Below are positions 1 through 6,138 of a stretch of DNA of 7,358 bases, piece by piece (positions within the stretch are counted from its first letter, which is position 1; the number at the start of each line of letters is the position of its first letter). The notes under the pieces were generated by a model. That model did not search any database. It was given only the letters and a program-made list of their open reading frames with translations, and was not told the DNA's origin. Source of the DNA: Variovorax sp. (GTDB lineage: Bacteria > Pseudomonadota > Gammaproteobacteria > Burkholderiales > Burkholderiaceae_C); NCBI GenBank assembly GCA_028292835.1, contig JAQGLP010000395.1, positions 1-7,358 of the forward strand, given 5' to 3'. Both the position numbers and the translations under genes were made by a program.

Positions 1-396
1 TTGCGGGTCCTTCTCGTCGATCTCGATGTCGAACACGTCCACGCCGGCGAACTTCTTGAAGAGAACGCCCTTGCCCTCCATCACCGGCTTGGAGGCCAGC
101 GGGCCGATGTCGCCCAGGCCCAGCACGGCCGTGCCGTTGGTGATGACGGCCACCAGGTTGCCGCGCGCCGTGTACTTGTAGGCGTTGACCGGGTCCTTGA
201 CGATTTCCTCGCACGGCGCCGCCACGCCCGGCGAGTAGGCCAGCGACAGGTCGCGCTGGTTGACCATCTGCTTGGTCGCCGCGATGGCGATCTTCCCAGG
301 CACCGGAAACTCGTGGTACTCGAGCGCGGCGCGGCGCAGTTCGGCGCGCTTGTCTTCGGCGCTCGGGAGGGTGCTCGTGGGACTGGAATCGGACAT
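1..396 (-). CDS. maeB: NADP-dependent malic enzyme, N-terminal part (runs off the left edge)
   Basis: This is the N-terminus of a malic enzyme, which oxidatively decarboxylates malate to pyruvate with NAD(P)+ in the cytoplasm. The minus strand reads open from ATG (394-396) to base 1, giving 132 residues. Family motifs are clear: LAYSPGVAAPC at about residues 52-62 (with the conserved Tyr), YKYTARGNLVAVITNGTAVL at about 73-92 and GLGDIGPLASKPVMEGKG at about 93-110, followed by LFKKFAGVDVFDIEID. All belong to the malic-enzyme N-terminal domain. MaeB proteins are usually about 760 residues with a C-terminal phosphotransacetylase-like domain, which would lie outside the window. The start is supported by an AGGAG ribosome site (407-411, ten bases upstream) and the beginning of similarity shortly after. 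The assignment to malic enzyme is secure; NADP specificity is inferred from family resemblance. Confidence 0.93.
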   Translation of the reverse strand, partial: MSDSSPTSTLPSAEDKRAELRRAALEYHEFPVPGKIAIAATKQMVNQRDLSLAYSPGVAAPCEEIVKDPVNAYKYTARGNLVAVITNGTAVLGLGDIGPLASKPVMEGKGVLFKKFAGVDVFDIEIDEKDPQ

Positions 397-467
397 GGGC
401 GACGGGCTCCTGCTGGCGCTCGATGCGCCGGAACGGCGCAGCGGCGACCTTGTTGTGAGGGGCGGCC

Positions 468-473
468 ATTGTA
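468..473 (-). promoter_or_regulatory. Possible -10 element for the malic enzyme gene
   Basis: The minus strand carries TACAAT (5 of 6 to TATAAT) about 72 bases upstream of the malic enzyme ATG. The hexamer expected 17 bases further upstream is GC-rich and does not resemble TTGACA, so only the -10 is supported. It could be a promoter relying on other contacts, or chance. Confidence 0.35.
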
Positions 474-759
474 GGCCGCGCCCCGGCACGGCCCGCGCCC
501 GCCGGTACCCCTGCACAAACCGCGCGGCACTGGGTCTGCAGCCTGCCGGGCAATTGCTCAGGTCACGCGCAGCCGGGTCGCCGCAAGTCAGGACGTCCAT
601 CCCTGGCGCGGCAGGAGACTTTCTCCCCACAGTCCCTGGACAACTTTGTGGATAACTCAGGAACTTCCTTGTAGGGCGGCGCCAAGCCCTTGATTTTTAT
701 AAATAAAGCATGTGATGCTTAATTTTCATGCAGTGAATTTCAACGCTGCGGAAATGCTT

Positions 760-781
760 GGCAGGTTTGTTTCGTCCTGTC
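760..781. repeat. Conserved inverted repeat inside origin-like copy 1
   Basis: The sequence is GGCAGG-N10-CCTGTC, an inverted repeat with one mismatch in the arms, 62 bases before the middle DnaA box. The counterpart at 6772-6793 is perfect and sits at the same distance from its own box. The arms do not match DnaA, so this looks like a site for another dimeric protein. The factor is unknown to me. Confidence 0.5.
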
Positions 782-967
782 AAAGTACAAACTTGGGGAA
801 ATTCCTGGCACAACATGGCCTTTGTCCACAGGTTAGTTGCCGCGCCCGAACTTGTTCCTTTTGGCGCGACAGCACGGAAGCGCCGGTACACACAGCGGTC
901 AATCGCATGCAAATCTCTGTCGCGTCAGTGAAAAATTGACTTATCCACAGGAAAGTGTCGCGCCTAT

Positions 968-979
968 CTACTACTACTA
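968..979 (+). promoter_or_regulatory. DnaA-trio, copy 1
   Basis: CTA is repeated four times without interruption, equal to 3'-GAT-5' trios on the lower strand. It lies 18 bases downstream of the perfect DnaA box at 941-949 and points away from it. The same 12 bases at the same spacing occur at 6980-6991, which argues against a chance trinucleotide run. Confidence 0.65.
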
Positions 980-1150
980 ACTTGAATAAGAAGAATATGA
1001 AGTAAGAAAGCCAGCCTGCGATTTGCCAAAAATACAGCTTCCGTTACGGCAGGTCCGTCTCTCTCCCTCCAAACCAGTGGCTTGATGGGCCGATATCGAG
1101 AAACCGCAAGACGAAGCATCACCGTGGCTTCGACTCTGACGAGTACAGTG

Positions 1151-1178
1151 TTCACACAGTGAATACTTTCGTTAAAAT
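1151..1178 (+). promoter_or_regulatory. Sigma-70-type promoter for the 1238 gene
   Basis: TTCACA (1151-1156, 5 of 6 to TTGACA) and TAAAAT (1173-1178, 5 of 6 to TATAAT) are 16 bases apart. Transcription would start near 1185 and leave a leader of about 50 bases before the ATG at 1238. The -35 overlaps a GTGTTCACAC palindromic stretch, which could allow repressor control, although no repressor can be named. Confidence 0.55.
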
Positions 1179-1237
1179 CCTGTTACCAACTGGGCGCAGC
1201 AGTTGCTGCCCATAAAGCAGGTTCCATCAAAGACAAC

Positions 1238-1498
1238 ATGCCCCTCAGTTACCTCTCGGAACTGGCGACGCAGCCGATGCCGGTACGCGTGACCGATCCC
1301 GCGCGATTGCGGTTGCTGCACCGCCTGCACGCGACGGGACAGTTGGTGGTCCGTTTTCATGGCGACAATGACAGCCGGTACGCCGAGGTGATGGAAATCA
1401 CTCCCCTGGGTAGCAAAATCCTGCGCTGCGTCAGCACCCGCAACGGGCTTTCGCCCATGCCGCCCGCCACCCCGACAGTGCCGGATTGGACCGCCTGA
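1238..1498 (+). CDS. Conserved small hypothetical protein
   Basis: The gene encodes 86 residues, starting MPLSYLSELATQPMPVRVTD and ending in a Pro-rich tail (PPATPTVPDW). I do not recognise a named function. The pattern 'YLSELATQP.PVRVTDP' followed by a '...EITPLG' stretch resembles small uncharacterised proteins I associate with Comamonadaceae; this is memory of a pattern, not a search. The PARLRLLHRLHATGQLVVRFH segment reads as a helix followed by a beta strand, as in small winged-helix-like folds, but that is conjecture. It has no signal peptide, membrane segment or cysteine motif. Codon use is GC-rich and coding-like, and the ATG lies about 50 bases below a good promoter. The ribosome site is weak (AAAGA). 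It is monocistronic and begins 248 bases after the origin-like copy 1. Confidence 0.65.
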   Translation: MPLSYLSELATQPMPVRVTDPARLRLLHRLHATGQLVVRFHGDNDSRYAEVMEITPLGSKILRCVSTRNGLSPMPPATPTVPDWTA

Positions 1499-1527
1499 GT
1501 CTGGGCAGCGCCAACCGTTAAAGGCTG

Positions 1528-1541
1528 CGCAGGGTCCTGCG
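1528..1541. repeat. Short DNA palindrome after the 1238 gene
   Basis: CGCAGG-gt-CCTGCG is a perfect palindrome with a two-base centre, 30 bases after the stop codon. With no T-tract and too small a loop, it is not a convincing terminator and more probably a DNA-level site or chance. The rest of 1499-1725 shows nothing recognisable. Confidence 0.3.
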
Positions 1542-1725
1542 GACGATGTGACGCCGGCGGGTCGAGATCAAGGAAGTCTCGCAGCCGACCCAGTGGCCCT
1601 TTCCCCGTCCGGGCATCGGATTTGCTCCTGCCGCTCCAGGGTGGCGGCGAAGCCGTGCGGACACAGCGGTCGTTTCCGATTGTTCTGTTCTGCCACGCCA
1701 GCCACGCATTCATTGGGAGAGGGCC

Positions 1726-2004
1726 ATGGATGAACTGAGCGACTACTTCAGGCAGTACCCGTTTGAGAACCCCGCCAACTATGTGGGAACGCATTACGAC
1801 CCCGAGGGCGCCGCGATCTACCGTGCCCGCAGCCACGTCTGGCGCTTGCGACGCGGATGCGCCGACGCACCCTGGGCATGCAGATCCTTCGGTTCAATGG
1901 ATGAACGTTTCTCCGGATCGGCCACGGCAGACGGCAGACGGCAGACGGCAGACGGCGGGCAAGGCGGAGAGTTCAGGGATTTTTTCCCGCTGAAGGGATC
2001 CTGA
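1726..2004 (+). CDS. Small hypothetical ORF, possibly a truncated or decaying gene
   Basis: This ORF has 92 codons. The ATG is preceded by a purine-rich GGGAGAGG ribosome site four to five bases upstream. The first 35-45 residues (MDELSDYFRQYPFENPANYV and onward to about YRARSHVWRLRR) are acidic and aromatic, with normal codon use for a GC-rich genome, so a real N-terminus is plausible. After about codon 45 the codons become unusual (GGA, GCA, AGA, TCA), and the frame runs through a 7-base tandem repeat that encodes TADGRRQTADGG. This suggests that the original C-terminus was lost by a frameshift or rearrangement. I do not recognise the family. The ORF converges on the response-regulator gene, with 80 bases between stops. 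It could be a short intact protein, a remnant, or non-coding. Confidence 0.4.
   Translation: MDELSDYFRQYPFENPANYVGTHYDPEGAAIYRARSHVWRLRRGCADAPWACRSFGSMDERFSGSATADGRRQTADGGQGGEFRDFFPLKGS
1924..1958 (+). repeat. Heptanucleotide tandem repeat (ACGGCAG, four copies plus one variant)
   Basis: Four perfect head-to-tail copies of ACGGCAG (1924-1951) are followed by ACGGCGG (1952-1958). Seven is not a multiple of three, so gain or loss of one unit by slippage would change the frame of the surrounding ORF. It is too short, and has no spacers, to be a CRISPR. Confidence 0.9.
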
Positions 2005-2084
2005 TGGCCACCGGTGCCGTGCCTTCCGGTGTCGAGCCGCATCGATGACGATCTGCTGGCGATCAGCGGCCGGGCAGGGCTTTT

Positions 2085-3500
<1,416 letters not shown>

Positions 3501-3527
3501 GGTGAACTCCTTTCTTTTCTGCGCGTC

Positions 3528-3890
3528 TCAGTCTTCGAGCAGCCGCGCGAAGTCATGCAGTTCTTCGGCCAGTTTCATCAAACGAAGGACCTGGCGCTCG
3601 ATCACGTCGCGTGCCTCGGCTTGCACCTGCGGGTCGTCCACGCTGATCCGCATCCATTCCAGCGCATTGGCGAGTGCCCCGATGGGCGTGCGCAGGTCGT
3701 GGTCGATCTTCAAGGCGCGCATCGCATGCGACGTGCGATGCGCAGCGGCCGCCTCGCCGGATGGCTGCGGGCGATCGGCGCGCGCCAGTGCCAGGACGGC
3801 CAGCCCGGTCAGCGCACCCACGGACAGCAGGCGCAAGGGGCCAGACCTGGTCCTGGCGGTGCTTGTCGGAATCCCGATGCGATGACTCAT
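3528..3890 (-). CDS. Membrane-anchored lone HisKA (DHp) protein without ATPase domain
   Basis: The protein has 120 residues. A basic N-terminus leads into a hydrophobic segment (about 19-37, LRLLSVGALTGLAVLALA), probably one membrane helix. After a short linker, residues 57-120 form a histidine-kinase dimerisation/phosphotransfer domain: H-box KIDHDLRTPIGAL with candidate phospho-His H64, then a second helix ending LMKLAEELHDFARLLED. The protein stops there, with no HATPase N, G1 or G2 boxes here or elsewhere in the window, so it should not autophosphorylate. It could relay phosphate, act as a phosphatase or scaffold for the downstream regulator, or borrow another kinase's catalytic domain. 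ATG 3888-3890 has GAGGGAG (3895-3901) close upstream. It is first in an operon with the response regulator. A truncated kinase is an alternative, but the stop falls cleanly at a domain edge. Confidence 0.85.
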   Translation of the reverse strand: MSHRIGIPTSTARTRSGPLRLLSVGALTGLAVLALARADRPQPSGEAAAAHRTSHAMRALKIDHDLRTPIGALANALEWMRISVDDPQVQAEARDVIERQVLRLMKLAEELHDFARLLED

Positions 3891-3901
3891 GACGCTCCCT
3901 C

Positions 3902-3945
3902 GTAAAAATTACCGCAAGGAGACCGGCGAGCCAAGGTCGTTGCGG
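3902..3945. promoter_or_regulatory. Inverted repeats between the divergent genes; possible activator site
   Basis: Two inverted repeats lie here: GTAA-aaa-TTAC (3902-3912) and CCGCAA (3912-3917) with TTGCGG (3940-3945), whose centres are 28 bases apart. They sit about 70-110 bases upstream of the start site predicted from the rpoN-proximal sigma-54 promoter, where NtrC-type activators commonly bind. Binding by the neighbouring regulator is inference from position. Confidence 0.4.
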
Positions 3946-3986
3946 CGCAAATGTGAACTTTTTTACCCAATGGAGTGGGCCTGGGC

Positions 3987-4001
3987 TGGCACGAACATTG
4001 C
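3987..4001 (+). promoter_or_regulatory. Sigma-54 (-24/-12) promoter upstream of rpoN
   Basis: TGGCACGaacaTTGC matches the sigma-54 consensus TGGCACG-N4-TTGCW at every fixed position up to TTGC (next base G). The GG (3988-3989) and GC (4000-4001) are exactly ten bases apart. Transcription would start near 4013, giving a leader of about 34 bases. The gene for sigma-54 itself therefore appears to be sigma-54-dependent. Confidence 0.8.
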
Positions 4002-4046
4002 GCTCAGCCATTTCCCACACATTGTTGGGTGGAATCCAAAAAATCC

Positions 4047-5456
4047 ATGTCCATGCTTGGCCTCCAGACACAAACGCTACAGGTAACCACGTTTTCCCCC
4101 AGACTGCAACAGGCGGTGCGCCTGTTGCAAATGTCTTCGCTGGACTATGCGCGCGAACTGCAGGACACCATCGAGAGCAACCCGTTCCTGGAAATCGACG
4201 AGAGCCAGCCGCCCGCCGGCACGGGCCCCGAGGGCGCGCAGGAATCCTCCGAAACGATCGAGGCCGACTGGGCTTCGGCCGCACGGCTCGACCATTTCAG
4301 CACGGGTGGCGCTGGAGCGGGCCCGCACCACCTGTCGCACGACGACAGCTTCGATGTCCTGCAGGGCGTCGCGCTGCCAGTCTCGCTGCGGTCGCACCTG
4401 CACGCCCAGCTGGGTGTGCTGCGTCTGGCCGAGCGCGAGCGCGCGTTTGCCGATGCGGTGGTGGAGGCGCTCGACGACGATGGCTATCTGCGCATTTCGC
4501 TGGAAGACATCGCTGGCGCGATCGGCGATGAAAGCCAGAGCGCCCTGGCCGAACTCCATACCGCGCTGTGCCGCGTGCAGGCGCTCGATCCGCCGGGCGT
4601 GGGCGCGCGCAGCGTGGCGGAGTGTCTGACGCTGCAGTTGCCGGCCATCGAGGACCCCGGACTGCGCGATCTGGCACGGCGCATCCTGCGCGACCACATC
4701 GAGCTGCTGGCCTCGAAGAACCTGCACCGGCTGGCGGCCGCGCTGCGTGTGCCGCAGCACCAGATCCGCTTGGCGGCGGAGTGCATCCGCAAGCTCAACG
4801 CGCGCCCGGGCTGGCAGCACAGCGACGCCGCGCCGCGCCTCGTTACACCGGACGTCATGGTGCGCAAGGTGAAGGGCGTCTGGACCACCGTGCTCAACGA
4901 GGCCGCCGTGCCGCGCGTGCAATTGCACCGGGATTACGCGACCTTGCTCGAGCGGCAGCGCCGCGGCGACAACCCCGCGCTGCGTCAGTGCCTGGAGCAG
5001 GCGCGCTGGACGGTACACAACGTCGAGCAGCGGGTCTCGACCATCCTGGAGGTGGCGCGCGCCATCGTGGCGCGCCAGAAACTCTTCCTGGAGTACGGGG
5101 CGCTGGCCATGAAGCCGCTGGGACTGCGCGAGATCGCCGAGGCGGTGGGTGTGCATGCCTCGACGGTGTCGCGCACCGTCAACAACAAATACCTGGCCAC
5201 GCCCTTTGGCATCTTCGAGCTCAAGTATTTTTTCTCGCGCGGGCTGGACCACACCGGCGGCGGCGCCAGCGCGCCCACGGCCGTCAAGGAATTGATCCGC
5301 GAGCTGATCGAGGCGGAATCGCAGGCCGCGCCTCTGAGCGACGCCGAACTGGCGCGCCAGTTGGCGCAGCAGGGCTTTCGCATCGCGCGTCGCACCGTGA
5401 CCAAGTACCGCCAGGGTCTGAAGCTCGAATCGGTGGAACGGCGCCGGCTGGCTTGA
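4047..5456 (+). CDS. rpoN: RNA polymerase sigma-54 factor (RpoN), probable second copy
   Basis: This 469-residue sigma-54 would direct polymerase to -24/-12 promoters and needs an AAA+ activator. Region I is MLGLQTQTLQVTTFSPRLQQ and onward through RLLQMSSLDYARELQDTIESNP (about 3-46). An acidic linker follows, then the core-binding domain with LDPPGVGAR, the HTH LREIAEAVGVHASTVSRTVN (360-379) and the RpoN box ARRTVTKYR (447-455). The usual forms are VHESTxSR and ARRTVAKYR, so this protein carries Ala for Glu and Thr for Ala at promoter-contact motifs. The open frame extends to 3975, but that start overlies the promoter and adds unrelated residues. ATG 4047 is preferred; ATG 4053 is possible; the ribosome site is weak (GGAA). 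It lacks the lptB, hpf and ptsN neighbours of housekeeping rpoN in Burkholderiales, and instead diverges from its own activator, suggesting a dedicated paralogue. Confidence 0.93.
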   Translation: MSMLGLQTQTLQVTTFSPRLQQAVRLLQMSSLDYARELQDTIESNPFLEIDESQPPAGTGPEGAQESSETIEADWASAARLDHFSTGGAGAGPHHLSHDDSFDVLQGVALPVSLRSHLHAQLGVLRLAERERAFADAVVEALDDDGYLRISLEDIAGAIGDESQSALAELHTALCRVQALDPPGVGARSVAECLTLQLPAIEDPGLRDLARRILRDHIELLASKNLHRLAAALRVPQHQIRLAAECIRKLNARPGWQHSDAAPRLVTPDVMVRKVKGVWTTVLNEAAVPRVQLHRDYATLLERQRRGDNPALRQCLEQARWTVHNVEQRVSTILEVARAIVARQKLFLEYGALAMKPLGLREIAEAVGVHASTVSRTVNNKYLATPFGIFELKYFFSRGLDHTGGGASAPTAVKELIRELIEAESQAAPLSDAELARQLAQQGFRIARRTVTKYRQGLKLESVERRRLA

Positions 5457-5479
5457 CGGCCAATCGGCTGACCCGCGTG

Positions 5480-5493
5480 GGCACGTCGATTGC
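5480..5493 (+). promoter_or_regulatory. Sigma-54-type promoter upstream of the KGG gene
   Basis: GGCACGtcgaTTGC has the invariant GG (5480-5481) and GC (5492-5493) ten bases apart, with CACG and TTGC at consensus positions; the base before GG is G instead of T. The start would fall near 5505, about 67 bases before the ATG. It repeats the core of the rpoN-proximal promoter. I found no third GGCACG-N4-TTGC on either strand. Confidence 0.65.
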
Positions 5494-5571
5494 CATGTAC
5501 TGAAGGGTCTGCCGGACCGGCGGGCTCAGTGTCCCTCCCGGGATCTTTTCCATCAGTGAAGGAGTTTTGAC

Positions 5572-6012
5572 ATGGCCACGAATCAAGGCAACCAAGGCAA
5601 TCAGGGCAACCAAGGCGGCGGCTCCGGTCGCGGTTTTGCCGGCATGGACCCAGATCGTCAGCGCGAAATCGCCAGCGAAGGCGGAAAGGCAGCGCACGAA
5701 AAGGGCACGGCCCACGAGTTCTCATCGGAAGAAGCGCGTGCCGCGGGCTCGAAGAGCCATGGAGGACAGGGCAGTTCCGGAGGCTCGTCGGGTTCGGGCG
5801 GCGGCGGCTCGGGCGGTGGTAGCTCGGGTGGCACCCGCGGCGGCACCAGCGAACAGCACGCCGAGGCCGGTCGCCAGAGCCACAAGAACACCGGTGGCGG
5901 TGGCAGCGGATCGGGCGGCTCCGGTGGCGGCTCATCGGAAGGTGGCACCCGCGGCGGCACCAGCGAACAACATGCCGAGGCAGGTCGCCAGAGCCACAAA
6001 AACAGCCGCTGA
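5572..6012 (+). CDS. KGG-family glycine-rich stress-induced protein
   Basis: The protein has 146 residues and is very hydrophilic. The N-terminus is NQG repeats, then GFAGMDPDRQREIASEGGKA followed by AHEKGTAHEFSSEEARAAGS, the KGG motif seen in YciG and GsiB-like stress proteins. The remainder is Gly/Ser-rich linker with two copies of a 21-residue block, GGTRGGTSEQHAEAGRQSHK plus N (about 86-106 and 124-144). Such proteins accumulate in stationary phase, desiccation or general stress and behave like hydrophilins; the molecular role is unclear. There is no signal peptide or membrane segment. AAGGAG (5559-5564) lies seven bases before the ATG. The gene is 115 bases downstream of rpoN with its own sigma-54-type promoter, and ends at a terminator zone. 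Control by sigma-54 would be unexpected, since E. coli yciG is known as a sigma-S gene. Confidence 0.88.
   Translation: MATNQGNQGNQGNQGGGSGRGFAGMDPDRQREIASEGGKAAHEKGTAHEFSSEEARAAGSKSHGGQGSSGGSSGSGGGGSGGGSSGGTRGGTSEQHAEAGRQSHKNTGGGGSGSGGSGGGSSEGGTRGGTSEQHAEAGRQSHKNSR
5827..6003 (+). repeat. Internal 63-base direct repeat in the KGG gene
   Basis: The units are 5827-5889 and 5941-6003, 114 bases (38 codons) apart. They differ at four positions by my count, all synonymous (CAG/CAA, CAC/CAT, GCC/GCA, AAG/AAA), so the encoded 21-residue block is identical. A gene-internal duplication maintained by selection on the peptide is the simplest reading. Confidence 0.9.
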
Positions 6013-6024
6013 GATCGTTTCCTG

Positions 6025-6065
6025 AAAAACCGGAAAGAGTGCCGATCAAATAGGCACTCTTCCGG
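6025..6065 (-). terminator. Intrinsic terminator for the minus-strand 6139-6450 gene
   Basis: A hairpin with arms 6030-6043 and 6053-6065 (GGAAGAGTGCC pairing with GGCACTC and its extension, one bulged A) has a 9-base loop. Read on the minus strand it is followed at once by a T5 run (complement of AAAAA at 6025-6029). On the plus strand it has only a weak, delayed T-tract, so it serves the minus strand best and may assist the plus strand. Confidence 0.75.
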
Positions 6066-6077
6066 TGCAATTTTCCT

Positions 6078-6102
6078 GGACTCGACCACACGGATCGAGT
6101 CC
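6078..6102. repeat. Perfect hairpin between the two terminators
   Basis: GGACTCGA (6078-6085) and TCGAGTCC (6095-6102) form an eight-base perfect stem with a 9-base loop. No T-run follows on either strand, so it is not a terminator in itself. It would be present in the 3' ends of both convergent transcripts. Confidence 0.6.
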
Positions 6103-6103
6103 T

Positions 6104-6125
6104 CCCCCGCCCGGAGGGGGTTTTT
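6104..6125 (+). terminator. Intrinsic terminator for the KGG gene
   Basis: CCCCC (6104-6108) pairs with GGGGG (6116-6120) over a 7-base loop, followed directly by TTTTT (6121-6125). An alternative register, CCTCC with GGAGG, is also possible. It lies about 90 bases after the KGG stop codon and only 14 bases before the end of the convergent gene. Confidence 0.75.
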
Positions 6126-6138
6126 CGCGTAAAGGTTT

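Larger units (their letters stand above)
647..990 (+). other. oriC-like element, copy 1 (three DnaA boxes plus DnaA-trio)
   Basis: Three DnaA boxes are visible: a perfect TTATCCACA on the minus strand (647-655), TTGTCCACA on plus (822-830) and a perfect TTATCCACA on plus (941-949). Eighteen bases after the last box is CTACTACTACTA (968-979), four repeats of the DnaA-trio (3'-GAT-5' on the bottom strand), then an A-rich flank. A directional box followed by trios is the core of the known basal bacterial origin unwinding system, where DnaA spreads from the box onto a single strand. The order and orientation fit rightward assembly. No dnaA, dnaN, rpmH or rep gene is adjacent within the window, which is unusual for a betaproteobacterial oriC. 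It could be the chromosomal origin, an auxiliary DnaA-binding locus (datA- or DARS-like), or a relic. A second copy lies at 6600-7002. Confidence 0.7.
760..990 (+). repeat. Direct repeat unit A (pairs with 6772-7002)
   Basis: Aligning with a fixed offset of 6,012 bases and no gaps, I count about 160 matches in 230 positions (761-990), roughly 70%. Identity concentrates in blocks: the inverted repeat, the TTGTCCACA box, an 18-base identical block at 864-881, a GTCGCGTCA block near 919-927, and the trio with its A-rich flank (965-990). Between the blocks identity falls close to background, so the conservation follows presumed binding sites. The match extends more loosely leftward to the minus-strand box at 647-655, with a length difference of 59 bases. 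Confidence 0.8.
397..1237. other. Gene-free intergenic region containing origin-like copy 1
   Basis: This 841-base stretch lies between the divergent starts of the malic enzyme gene and the 1238 gene. The short ORFs within it (for example 712-939 plus and 697-912 minus) have no ribosome sites, family resemblance or coding-like composition. It holds the malic enzyme leader, an origin-like element (647-990), an AT-rich patch at about 690-730 with the perfect inverted repeat AAGCAT-gtg-ATGCTT (706-720), and a sigma-70-type promoter (1151-1178). From about 992 to 1140 I see nothing recognisable. Confidence 0.75.

Noticed and set aside
806..820. Possible sigma-54 promoter (TGGCAC...) in copy 1
   Set aside because: The -12 element is not at the required spacing: ten bases after GG is CC instead of GC, and TTGC is missing.
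697..939. Short ORFs on both strands inside origin-like copy 1
   Set aside because: They overlap DnaA boxes and the conserved repeat, lack ribosome sites, and the equivalent region in copy 2 does not preserve them.
1357..1836. Minus-strand 159-codon ORF across the 1238 gene and the following gap
   Set aside because: It has no ribosome site or recognisable motif, and it spans both a better-supported plus-strand gene and what appears to be intergenic DNA.
1924..1958. CRISPR-like or iteron array
   Set aside because: It is a simple 7-base tandem repeat without spacers, DnaA or Rep-like sites, or rep/cas genes nearby.
3975..4046. Upstream start for rpoN giving 24 extra residues
   Set aside because: The extension overlies the sigma-54 promoter and precedes its predicted start site; the residues (MGLGWHEHCAQPFP...) do not resemble an RpoN N-terminus.
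4077..5252. Long minus-strand open frame (391 codons) opposite rpoN, and the 368-codon minus frame 4985-6091
   Set aside because: Both are shadows of rpoN and the KGG gene, with low-complexity translations, no ribosome sites and no domains.
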